This document shows positions 21,241 to 32,099 of a stretch of 64,000 bases of DNA, one piece after another; the first letter of the stretch is position 1; every line of letters begins with the position of its first letter. The notes under the pieces were generated by a model, which was given only the letters and a program-made list of their open reading frames with translations, had not been told where the DNA came from and did no database searches. The DNA comes from Trema orientale (taxonomy: Eukaryota > Streptophyta > Magnoliopsida > Rosales > Cannabaceae): contig JXTC01000031.1 in assembly GCA_002914845.1 (NCBI GenBank), positions 533,265 to 597,264 on the forward strand. Direction: 5' to 3'. A program made the position numbers and the translations under genes.

Positions 21241-23714
21241 ATGGTACATCGTTTTGGAAGTTGGTCTCTATGTATAGCAATATTAGTGTTGGTATTGAGC
21301 AGCATACCATGTTCAAATTCTGTGCGGATCAAAAACATATTTAAGACCAACTCCGCTGTCTTCTCATCCCCGGAGTTCAAGATGAGACCAGGATCAGTAA
21401 TCAACAAATATTACTACAACATTGACTTCTCAAGAGGCCATATTGCTGTCAAGAGTTTTAATGCAGAAGTAGTTGATGAATCAGGGCATCCTGTCCCTCT
21501 TTATGAAACTTATCTGCATCATTGGGTCATTTACAGATACTATCAACCCAAAGGTAACCCTCAGAAACTTAACGAATCAAACTTCGAGTTGTTAGGCAAC
21601 AGTGGAGTGTGTCAGGATAATATTCTTGGGCAGTACTATGGGGTTGGCTCAGAAACGCGAAAAACACCCACGTTTGTTCCTGATCCTTATGGAATCGAAG
21701 TTGGTAACCCCGCGGAAATTCCTGATGGTCATGAGGAGAGATGGATGGTCAATGTGCACGCAATTGATACGCGAGGCACGGAAGATGGATTGGGATGCAC
21801 CGAGTGCAGGCGTGAGCTGTATAACGTGTCCAAGGACGAGCATGGCCGGCCTTTGAGACCAGATTACAAAGGAGGCCTGCTGTGTTGTTATGATGAAACA
21901 CAATGCAGATTGAGAAAAGGCTTTCAGGGTGCCAAGAGAAGCCTCTACCTCAGATTTACTGTGGAGTGGCTTTATTGGAGTGATTTTATCTTGCCCGTAA
22001 AGATCTATATGTTCGATGTTACTGATACCTGGGACCCTTTGAACCCTGCTGCACATGATTGCAAAGTAAGTGAGCAGCATTACCTCCTTCCTAACATAAC
22101 GTTCTGTAACTCTCTGCAAATCTAGTTTGTTCTTTCCTCTTTACATGCATATTCCACGACTATACTAGATTGATTACTGAAATTCTATTATGCTTTCGTT
22201 TTGTCTATGAGCAGGAATGTGAAAGTGAAACTTAGATTAGTAGTGAATTCTTTTGTTCTATAAGTCAGGGGCGGACGCACAACACGGCATGGTGGGCAAG
22301 TGCCTCCTCAAATTTTGTATTTTTGTGATTTTTTAATTAACTTGTTGAAATTTTATAGATATGCCCTCTTTCACTTTAATTTTGCACTTATTTAGTTAGC
22401 TATAGTTTAGGTAATCGGCAGCTAACGTCCCCAAATTTTAGTTTTTTTTTTTTTATTTAAGTCACAAATCTTTATTTTTTGGCGTTTAAATCCTCACTTT
22501 CTCATTTAATTTATATTTTTTGTGTCTGAATTTTGTACAAAATTTTTGATATGCCTCCCGAAAAACAATCCTAGATCGGCCACTGTGACTATAAGTAAGA
22601 TAGGACAAAAATTCCGTAAGACTTTGTTATAGATTGCAGTTTGTTTCCATGGAAATTGACAAGATTTTTATGTTAAAAATGATGAGTTCAAAGATTTGCA
22701 TTAGAAACCTTCAACTAACTTTTTTGGGATGCTCCACTGAGTCCTTTTGAGATGTATGTGTGTGTAATCCTGAAACTCCATGACTATCATCAACAAATGG
22801 AAATAGGGTTATTTAGGTAGTCTTTTAACACTCTTGTTTAGATGGAATATTTGGAAAAACAACAAGGCTTACTGATGTAGCGATGCTATCATAAAGTTTA
22901 ATTAACTTCTCTGAAAATCATCGAGGCATTCAATTTCCCTTGTGGCCTTTTTGACCCCATAATGTGCTGATCTAATTCTATGGAATGAACTATGACGAAA
23001 ACTTGTAATATATGTTAGAGTACTTCACTTTCTGTGCATTTTATAATAGTACACAAATATGTATTATTTTGGAGTCAATTGAGGTCTTTAGTTCAAAAAG
23101 AAAGGTGCTTAATATAGTGGTGTTTTGTTAGTTTATGTCAATTCCATTTCAATTATGATCAACTCAACGTAATCTCTTGTGTGTCAGATCGAGTACGACG
23201 TTGCGAAATCATGCGAGGCTGGTCGTAGGTGCATCGACAGCAAAAGGACAAGGGTAACGATGCCAACCGGTGGATATCTTGTCTATGGTGTTGCTCACCA
23301 GCATACAGCAGGAGCTGGTTCAGCATTATATGGAGAGGTGATTTTCTTTCCACAACTGTTTGACACCATAAACTTTCTTGTGTTTTATTGTACAAGGAGG
23401 ACTTCCGATTATTGGTGAGGTTTTTTTTTAAAACTAGTTTGAACTGTTATTTTCAGGATGGAAGGGTGATATGTGCGTCGATTCCAATCTATGGAAAAGG
23501 GAATGAAGCAGGAAACGAGGCCGGTTATGTGGTTGGGATGTCCCCATGTTATCCTCAACCAGGCTCTGTCAAGATACTTGATGGGGAGACACTGACTCAT
23601 GAGTCTAATTACAGCAGCAGCCAAGAACACATAGGAGTTATGGGGCATTTCTATATCTTAGTTGCAGACCAACTGCCAAATCCATTAAAGCTCTCTATGC
23701 ACTCTCCTCTTTGA
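21241..23714 (+). CDS. SURNod19 family protein, tandem copy B
   Basis: Coding exons 21241-22065, 23188-23337 and 23457-23714 give 410 aa. The start is the ATG after the leader-intron acceptor, as in copies A and C. Exon 1 is exactly as long as in copy A (825 bases) and mostly colinear. The HH pair in LHHW, the NVHAID histidine, AHQH and the GVMG methionine are all kept. Differences from A: CRRE replaces CRCD, losing one cysteine of the cluster; exon 2 is four codons shorter, in the variable loop before the Lys-Arg block; AHQHTAGAG replaces AHQHTGGTG. The first coding intron (22066-23187) hosts a small MITE at 22266-22585. The frame is intact. A predicted signal peptide covers about residues 1-25, so it should share the compartment of copy A. 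Confidence 0.91.
22266..22585. mobile_element. MITE in the first coding intron of SURNod19-B
   Basis: It starts CAGGGGCGGACGCAC and ends GATCGGCCACTG, an imperfect inverted pair of the kind seen on plant CAGGGGCGGA-type elements. The interior holds GTGCCTCCTCAAATTTT and, near the right end, GATATGCCTCCCGAAAAACA. The 320-bp insert has no counterpart in the introns of copies A and C, which supports a recent insertion relative to the triplication. Confidence 0.6.
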
Positions 23715-24239
23715 GTGTGACATTTCTTTTATCTGAACTCTAAAAACTTATCTATTATCTTCTGTGTCTATCCAAAATATTTATGCCTCAAATTGAATGA
23801 ATTTCGATGTATGGCACTGTCCCTTTGGACTTTGATGTTGGAAATATGATATGAGGATGCTAGTCAAGAACACTGGTTTATGTTCATTGGTGGCAACAAT
23901 ATGAAACAATTTGGTTTCTATGAATATGCTTGAATCCGTTTGGCTTCTTCACATGTCTATAGAAGACTTACTAAATTATTGTATAAGAAGACTTACTAAA
24001 TTATTGTATAATAATTTAAGTCTCTCTGTTTAGTTGTACTATCAATTATCAAATATACAATATACCCACTGCAACCACACAAGTTTGCTATATAAGAGAA
24101 TCCAACAACATAGATTTTCTTCTATTATATGTACATGACGCAACCACAGCAATTCAACAACATAGATTAATGTCAAAACAAAACAAAAAAGTTTTGAAAC
24201 ACGAGTTTCAAATATGCATCTATGATAATTGAAACGTTT
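23715..24239. other. 3' flank of SURNod19-B
   Basis: Presumed 3'UTR and downstream DNA, partly alignable to the 3' flank of copy A. It includes a head-to-tail duplication of AGAAGACTTACTAAATTATT at about 23962 and 23987. No gene seen. Confidence 0.45.
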
Positions 24240-25750
24240 AGTCGTTGGAAATAAACGTCCAAAATCAAATTCACATTTATAACTACCTCTTATTAACTAA
24301 CCTAACAAGTTTAGTAAGACTTAAAATTAACTAGTAAAGTGACAAAAAGGGTCGATCCCTCAGAAATTAGATTTTAGTTTAGTTGTTAAATACCAAAATT
24401 ATCACAACCTAATTTTATCTAGGCATCAAAACTAAATGAATAAAAATAAAAAAAAAAATAAAAAGAATAAAGTGTAAATAAAATATGGAAATTACTATGC
24501 ACCAATGTACTAAGGACATGATTTCTCCTAATTACTCCTAAGTTCGTCAAATTAAGCAATTACTAGACTAGTTCTGGTAAATTCACTAATCAAGGGACCT
24601 AATCTAACCTCATTCTCTCTCTCAAGTGCCGAATGAGATAATATGTCTAAGTACCCAAGTTGATATCTCTATCTAACCTGGTTCTCGAAGCACTCATTAA
24701 GTTTTAGCCCTTAAGAACTTCCTAACTTGATTGTCTAGGTGTTGATTTTCTCTCAGTCTCACAACGATCTAAATTATGTTTGTCAATTCTGGTTTATGAA
24801 ATTAAACTCTCTCAAGTATCAAAATCACAACCTAAGTTCAACTAATTCATTGACCACATAAATTAGAGGCAGTAATCAAGGGAAAACATAAATGAATTAA
24901 TAATGGAAAATAAGCCAATAATTAACAAAATATGCAAAACAAAGTATAAAAAAGATACATCAAATAGTAAGATAGAGAATCAATTTAAACATAATAGAAT
25001 CCATGGCTAATCTCATAAAGAATTTTATAATTCCAAACAAATTATACAATATGTCCAATAAAAAATTCAAATGAGATTAGGGTGAGAAAGAGTAAGAAAA
25101 AACTCTTTTATGGAGGTAGAACTTCAAGCCTTCAATTCTTCAAGCATTTCTCTCAAGCATTTTCTCCAAATTTCAGCTCTAAAGCTCTTTTTCTTTAGGA
25201 TTTTTCAGCTCTCAAAGGTATACCTCCTCTTCAACTCTCCACCCCTTGAAATGGAGGCTAAAGTGTGTATTTAAAGGGCACTAAGATGACCAAAGAAAGG
25301 GAGAAATATGACAATTCATTGGTTGTTAGATCAAGGGCCAAAAATGGCCCTTAAAGTCTGCCAAAAACGAGTGGACATGTGGCTGTGAAATGGAGTAAAT
25401 GCAGTTTGTGCGCATGCTAAAAAACGACTGGTACTGCGGTGCCACTTTTTAGGCACTGCGGCGCTAGTGCTCTAGAACTGAGGCACTACAATGCCCATTT
25501 CTAGGTACCGCGATGCCTAGTTGCAGGTCTAGTTGAGTTTTTTAGCTCTCTCTGATGTTTCGGGCATCGTTTTGGCTATTAACAGCTTCATAAACTTCTC
25601 TTTTTTGGTGCCAAATATACACTAAGCCTCAATATCTTATTTTCTAAAATAAAAAGACAAAACAACAGTAAAACAACATAAATGCTTGAGAACTTACAAT
25701 TAATTGAACTCGGAGAATACTTGATTTGTGAGTAAAATACACACTCATCA
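24240..25750 (-). mobile_element. LTR-like block (same family as 18076-19428), with palindromic GC motifs
   Basis: The right end TACACACTCATCA, read on the minus strand, gives TGATGAGTGTG, a good LTR start. GGGTCGATCCCTCAGAAATTA near 24350 matches the plan of the solo LTR at 18076. At 25430-25520 it contains GGTACTGCGGTGCCA, GGCACTGCGGCGCTA and GGTACCGCGATGCC units like those at 155-310. The left end is approximate and no target duplication was found, so it may be a partial or mutated solo LTR. Confidence 0.55.
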
Positions 25751-26859
25751 AACTACAAGAGAGTCAATTAAAAAAAATGAATTTTTGTGTATTTAAAGAC
25801 TGTTATAGTTAGACTCCTAAGAGATTACAGATCATTTTTTTGGTCTAGATGGTTATTTTTTGGGTAATTCAGTGGATACCAATCGATAATTTTAAAGAAT
25901 AAAGTCACTTCTATAATAATTTTAAACTCTAAATTTGATTGTATATTTGAATCCGATGAAATTTAATAGAAAAATACAAATAAAAGATTTTATTTGATAT
26001 TTATTAATAAGAAGGCCTAGATTTTTTTGCTAAAAGCATAGACAAAAATGTCACGATATTTGTCAATCTTGTCGCGACATTATCCGTTTTTCGAAGTATC
26101 GACATGGATATCAGGGGAAAGATTTTTTTTCCAGTGTATCCATAAAATATCAGTAAAATATCGATAATATCGTGGAAAAGTCAATGTCGGTAAAATAGCA
26201 GTAAAAAATGAGCTAATATTGAGATATTTACGGATATTATAGTGACAAAATCAGTGAAATTTTAAAATATCGACAGAATTGTTGATTTTTTCTTTTCTTT
26301 TTGCAAGTATTTTTTTTTTTTTTGGAAAAAGAAAAGATTACAAATGGTAGTGAAAATAAATCATAGTTTCCCCTCTATAACATATTGGCAAAGTATCTAA
26401 ACTACCAATATTAGAATTAGAATCACCGTAATACTTGAAGGAAGAGATCAACCATCATATATGTGGCATATAAATAATTATCTTCAAAATTAATCTAGTA
26501 AAGTAACTTGATAAAGATGAGAATTCCTCTTATGATTTTCAACCTCCTAAAAACGCTTTTGGTATTAGATAATTTTGAAATGTTTTGTATTATCATTGAT
26601 TTTTTAATTGTTTTCATATAATTTAGAACTATTTATAATTTGTAAGATATTAATACGAAATATATTCAACAAACTAGTGTGATATGCATTCTAATTTTAA
26701 AATTATTCTATGGTTTCACCAATAGTTAAAATCACTTCCATTGAAAAATGGTGGTTTAGAAGGTGACAACCCCTCATATTGAAAAGAAAAGTTATTCGGG
26801 CTAGCCATCTCAAAAATGGTTAAGTTTTAAAAATTTGAGCACTAAGCTCTGATATCAAT
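25751..26859 (-). mobile_element. Mixed repeat region; the right part is the leader of a retrotransposon
   Basis: About 26000-26280 has many short ATATCGATA/ATATCGAC-type motifs (AAAATATCGATAATATCG, AAAATATCGACAG), a degenerate repeat. Just left of 26860, GCTCTGATATCA (26846-26857) reads on the minus strand as TGATATCAGAGC, one base from the initiator tRNA-Met primer-binding site. The DNA to the left is therefore internal leader of a minus-strand LTR element whose body is missing. Confidence 0.5.
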
Positions 26860-28202
26860 TGTTAGCCCAAGATTAGCTAACCTAAGAAGGGGGATGAATT
26901 GGGCTTTAAAACCTTTTTACAAACTTTTCAAGAAAAGCAAGTGAAATATGCAAGTAATGACAGTATCAAGTAAAAATAGCTAAATAACATGCACATACTC
27001 AAGGTAAATAAATTAAAGAGATATGAATAGAGAAATGAAAATACTATTTTTACGAGGTTCAAGAAACACGACAGTTTGTCTACATTCCCGGCTCTTGGCA
27101 ACACACTTTGAGCTTTTCACTATCAGACCAAGAGAATGGGCTTGACCGACTCTTGTACATAATGAGTGATTTCTCCTTAGGCACACTCATGCCTTTATAA
27201 TAGCCTTGAATTTGGTACTATTATGCCAAACTCGGATTGTTTAGACTCCGATACTAAGCTCACCTAAACCGGATTGTTTATGAATCCGGTGTCAACCTCA
27301 CTTCACGATTACAATTTAGTTTTTGTTGACTCACTCAACTAGAATCTCTCTCTAATAAAAATAATTGATACAAGATAAACTTAGAGAGAATAAATATGAA
27401 CACAAGATATGATCTAATTTGACTCAAGTGATTTTTGTGAAAAAAGTGGATCTGAAAGTTTGAATCACAAAAATTGATTTAAACAATTTGAATATATGAT
27501 ATGAGCAATGTAAGGATGTTCAAAAGTTGCTTCAAGTCTTAGAAAAGCTTCTATTTGTAAACTCGAAACTAGCCGTTTTAGATTGTTTGACAGACAGTCT
27601 GTCATTTTCGGTAAACCAAAAGTGTGTTTTCGGTTGACCGAAAATACTAGCCATTTATAGTGTGGTTCTAACGGTCGAATTTAAAAAACTGTTGAAATTT
27701 GGCAGAGAATCAGCAGACCAAAAATTGGGAATCGGTCTGCCAAAAATACCAGAGAGCTTGTTTTGATTTTATTTCAAGTCTTTTTCGATTTTTTTCAAAA
27801 TTGTGACTTCTTAAATTGATTTTTATGAAATATGAATGCTATAGAAATTCATAAATTAACTTAAAACTTGTATAAAATAAATTTTCAAACTTTAATTGGT
27901 GATAAATTAGTTTGACTACATTGGTTTAAAAATTTCTTATTTTTAGAAAAATTTGAGCCATTAAGATCATATTATATATAAACAAGTATTCAAATACAAG
28001 AACTAAGTAATTAACCTTTACTAGTCTAAGTCTTGTATTCTTGATCTTTGTCTTCAAGCTCTTTTCCATAATCTATTTTCAATATCTTGTGATCTTTTCA
28101 ATTTAGATTGCTATACACTCAAGTAGATTATTAATTCTTAATCATATATTTGTTAACTTCAAAACATGAGTATAAGATTGATGATACAAAACATGAGTAA
28201 AC
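26860..28202 (-). mobile_element. Copia-type LTR next to a tRNA-Met primer-binding site
   Basis: On the plus strand it begins TGTTAGCCCAAG and ends about AGTAAACA; on the minus strand it therefore starts TGTTTACT and ends GGGCTAACA, immediately before the primer-binding site. TTTTTACGAGGTTCAAGAAA followed by a CCCGGCTC-containing segment at 27047-27100 is typical of the R/U5 part of Copia LTRs. The second LTR and the gag-pol region are absent. The right limit is approximate and abuts a palindromic MITE. Confidence 0.6.
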
Positions 28203-28204
28203 AT

Positions 28205-28935
28205 TTTTTACCCATCTATAGGTATTTTTTTTTAGCAGTTGGATCATAATCTAAAGGCTACCATAATTTGGGTAGTTGGTAAAAAAATAATAAAAATAAA
28301 TATATATTATTTAATATTTTTCTCTCTCCAACTTTACCATAAAAAGCCGTGCGTGATGAATTTTAATTGGGCAAAACAATACATGTAGATATGTAAAAAA
28401 TAAATAAATACTAGATTAGTACCCTTTAAATATATATATAGGACACCAATTTAGTAGGTATTTTTTTTTACATATACGTATGTATCATGTTGGCCAATGG
28501 AAATTTATCATGTACATTTTTTTATAATAAAAAGTAAGAGAGAGAAATAGCATTAATGATGAACGTCTTTTCATACACCTCGTTATAGCCGTTGGATCAT
28601 AATTAGATGAAGATCCAACATCTAAAAAAAAATACCTACACATAGGTAAGAAAAAAATATCTATTGGATTGGCAACCATATATATGTGATGGTTGCCAAT
28701 CCAATATGTATTTTTTTTTTTAACCTATGTGTAGGTATTTTTTTTTTTAGCCGTTGGATCATCATCTAGTGGTGATCTAACGGCTATAATGAGGTGCATG
28801 AAAAGACGTGCATAATTAATGCTATTTCTCTCTCCTACTTTTTATAATAAAAAAATGTGCATGATAAATTTTCATTAGTCAAATTGATACCTATGCATAG
28901 GTGAAAAAAAATACCTACTGGATTGGTGCCTGTAT
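28205..28935. mobile_element. Palindromic MITE cluster (about 240-bp arms)
   Basis: 28440-28683 and 28690-28935 are inverted copies about a centre near 28686. Each arm carries, in mirror order, GGATTGG, AATACCTAC, CACATAGGT, TTGGATCAT and TTTATAATAAAAA. A further partial copy occupies 28205-28440. The outer ends read GGACACCAATTTAGTAGG and CCTACTGGATTGGTGCC. The 64-residue minus-strand frame at 28485-28679 is a by-product. Confidence 0.7.
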
Positions 28936-28975
28936 ATGATACATATATATATATATTGTCCTCATTATTATTTAA

Positions 28976-29468
28976 CAATACGATTTTATGATGCAAATGA
29001 TCCTTGAACTATCCAATCTATGACAATTTGGTCCTCAAAGTTTCAACTACAGTTTCTGATTCATAGTAATTTAGTTTTTGGACTGTGTAAATTGCAACCA
29101 GTTGTTAAATTTCTGACTAAAAACACACAAAAGGAGCATGTTGTAACATATGAAAGAGTATTTAACAGAAAATAAACTGAATAAAAGGATTTCAAGATAA
29201 TGAAAAATATATTCTTTACATTTTTTAGGATTCTTGAAGTTATAAATTTAGAGAAAATTTTGTTGCTATTGTTCATTTTTATGCTTGAAATTCCCAAATT
29301 ATGTTTCAAATAAACTTTCAGATGCCATCACGTGTGTTTAGGTCAAAAATTTAATGACAAGTTGCTATAAATAAGAAAATTCAAGGACTTAATTGCTACA
29401 ATTGAAACTTCAAGGACTAAATTACCATAAATCGAATATTTTAGGGATTACTTGTACCACTAACCCTG
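28976..29468. mobile_element. MITE, copy 1 of a family also at 34514
   Basis: Left text (GATCCTTGAACTATCCAA, CAATTTGGTCCTCAAAGTTT) is mirrored at the right end (AAACTTCAAGGACTAAATTA, GTACCACTAACCCTGA). The interior matches 34514-35045 along its whole length. The 82-residue minus-strand frame at 29061-29309 has a counterpart in the other copy because the DNA is homologous, not because a protein is conserved. Confidence 0.7.
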
Positions 29469-30337
29469 ACAATATTGTTCACACTAGCATTTAACAGTAA
29501 AGATGTTTGACGTTTCTAGACACGGGCCATATATAAGGATTGTGTTTTTTTTTTTCTTTAAAAAAAAAATAGATTGAGCCTTGAGCAATGTGAACCATTC
29601 TTTTTTCCACCTTTTTGTCTTACTATTTCAAAAAAACTAGTCGTTATACCGTACTTTGCGCGAGTTATATTAATATCGCATACATTAAGTCTAATTTATA
29701 GTTAGGTTCAATATATTACAATACTAAAAAATATTTTTATCTCTATATTATTTTGATGAGATGAATGTAGCACAACTTTTTAACGTTCGATGAACTAAAT
29801 TTAATATAAAGAATCATTATATTAAATTAAATATAATATTATACAAAACATTAAATTATGTATTTATCTCTATATTTATTTTAATGAGACGAATACAACA
29901 CANCAATCATATCAAGAAAAAATAAAAGTTAAATTAAGAATTTTCTAAAAATTTTAAAAATAAAATAATGTTCAAAAAAACTATTAGAGTTTTTACACTT
30001 TCTATCTGCTTCATGCTTAATATATATATATATATATATATATGAAGCATTAGAGTAGAAAAGAGAATGTCCTAGCATTCTTCCATTCATTCCTCCATTC
30101 GGTAGTGTGAAACAAATTTCAATTACATTATTTTAATAAATAACTGTTTCATTCATTCTAATAACAAATGAAATACAGATAATAAACTACATATAAACAA
30201 GTACTTCAATCGATCGATCAAATCATTATATTAAACAATTTTTATGATTTTCTTTTTTTTTTAAGATAACATGCACCCAAACCCTACAAAAGATAAGACA
30301 TTATTTATTTCATGAGTCAATACTGGAAGGGCGAAGG
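29469..30337. other. Intergenic; possible Helitron 3' terminus and an AT microsatellite
   Basis: At 29637-29672 the plus strand reads ACTAGTCGTTATACCG then TACTTTGCGCGAGTTATA. On the minus strand this is a GC hairpin-like AACTCGCGCAAAGTACGG followed after a short spacer by CTAGT, the form of a Helitron 3' end, though the stem is imperfect. ATCTCTATATT/ATTTTGATGAGA repeats follow (about 29735-29900). An (AT)n run lies at 30019-30043, and an N base near 29903. Confidence 0.35.
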
Positions 30338-31057
30338 TCCCGTTTGTTTCAACCATTCCATTCCATTGGAATGGAAAATCCATTTGAATGGGGTGCCGTT
30401 TGGTTCGCCCATTCTATTTCATTGGAATAGAAAATTCATTTGAATGAGTGTTTGTTTCAACAACTCTAAATTTTCCATTCAAATGGTCTTTTGGAATGAG
30501 TATTTGTTTCAACAATTCAGTTTTTCCATTCAAATGGTTCATCAGTCACATCAACTATTTGAATGGATTTTTGTGTCTTGGATGAGAATGGAGGGGGAGA
30601 GGTGTTTTTGAATGATCCATTCCAATACTCCCATTCTAATTATAACCCATTCTACTATTTTTTCCATTCAAATGTCTTCCATTCCAATTATAACCCATTC
30701 CACAATTTCCATTCAAATACACACATTCAAATAAGCGAACCAAACGGGGCCTGGGTGTTTGTTTCAACAACTCTAATTTTTCCATTCAAATGGTCTTTTA
30801 GAATAGGTGTTTGTTTCAACAATTCAGTTTTTCTATTCAAATGGTTCATCAGTCACATCAACTATTTGAATGGATTTTTGTGTCTTGGATGAGAATGGAG
30901 GGGAGGAGGTGTTTTTGAATGGTCCATTCCAATATTCCCATTCTAATTATAACACATTCTAATATTTTTCCATTCAAATGTCTCTCATTCCAATTATAAC
31001 CTATTCTAGAATTTTCATTTAAATACACCCATTTGAATGGGTGAACCAAACGGGGCC
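30338..31057. mobile_element. hAT-like MITE with an internal 303-bp direct duplication
   Basis: The ends are TCCCGTTTGTTTCAACC and GAACCAAACGGGGCC. Segments 30449-30751 and 30755-31057 are direct copies of equal length with a few percent differences; each ends in GAACCAAACGGGGCC. A second internal left end, GTGCCGTTTGGTTCGCCC, lies at 30391. The structure suggests one copy inserted into or duplicated on another. Frames at 30563-30892 and 30858-31049 are artefacts of the repeated CCATTCAAATG motif. Confidence 0.75.
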
Positions 31058-31510
31058 GAAGTTATTGTATCCCATTGATGATCACCATTCATTACCGTTG
31101 AATTTTGCCTCACGTGTTAATAAAAGAAATCCCACAAATTTCATTTCTACTATAAAATGTTGACTGACTCTTTTCGTCCTTTTTGGGATAAAATATTGAC
31201 TAATTATGTTTCTACTTTCTAGCTGGATAAAACTTTTGCTTGGTGAAATTATAAGCGGTGGTGACTGGTGAGTGATGACAAATGTGATATTTAGCATGGT
31301 TTTTATTAGGAACACACAAAATTTTGACATTTTTGGCCAGAACTCCTCTCTCACACGCCTCTTACATTACACTCATACTTTACAGTCCTGCGTATAATAC
31401 ATGTAAGCATTTCTCACGCACCTCTGCAGTACAGCAGGACTCTTTTAACTCTCTTATCAGTACAAGAGCAGCGGCCTTGATTGTTGTGGTGCCCAATTCT
31501 GACAGCTTTG
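31058..31510 (+). promoter_or_regulatory. Promoter region and leader exon of SURNod19-C
   Basis: The leader ends at 31510 (GACAGCTTTG) before the donor GTACGCGACT. GATTGTTGTGGTGCCCAATT corresponds to the TTGTTTTTTTGTGGCAACTC of copy A. The strong TATATATAAAG box of copies A and B is not present at the same distance; GCGTATAATACATG near 31391 is a weaker candidate. The promoter has therefore diverged. The 5'UTR intron is 31511-32093. Confidence 0.5.
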
Positions 31511-32099
31511 GTACGCGACTATCATTATCAAAACCAAACCCAAGATAATATTTATTAATTTCATATGATATTTCTTCTACATAAATCTCATTTATGCTCT
31601 CCTGCTTAATCACTTATGCTTCTTAATTATTTCTTTGTTATTATCTTGTGATCTCTCTTGTTGGTATTCTCTTCCTCTTTTTCTGGTGTTTTGTTATGTT
31701 TGTAGTTTGTTTATGTTTGTTATTTTCTCTTTTTGACCATTTTAATGATTTGTTGATTGTTTCTCTATAACCTTTTAGTTCTCATGGTGATTAGTTTGAG
31801 TCTCTATTATTGATATTCTTCTCTCTTTTCTGGGATTTGTTATTGTCTTGATTTTATTACATACCCATCTATCTGATTAGCTAGTTCTTCAAAGTTCAAA
31901 TTTTTAACATACTGACCAGAGAAAAAAAAAAGGGATAACTTCTTCTTCAAAATCTTTGGTAATTCTTAGTTGAACAAAAGTCAGATCTTCAATATTTGTG
32001 TCACTGAGTGTAGGTTTAGTGTTTTAATGTTAGTTTTGGTTATACCCAGTTGAGAAATTTTAGTTTCACCGGATACTACTTCATTACTTGCAGAACAAA

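Noticed and set aside
29061-29309. 82-residue minus-strand frame with a relative at 34576-34866
   Set aside because: Similarity is explained by the shared MITE; kept only as something to test.
30563-31049. Frames rich in Asn, His, Ser and Phe
   Set aside because: They read the CCATTCAAATG repeats of a MITE; the same text occurs twice within 300 bases.
32088-32099. Upstream TTG start for SURNod19-C
   Set aside because: It lies across the splice acceptor and the two sister genes start at the ATG equivalent to 32100.
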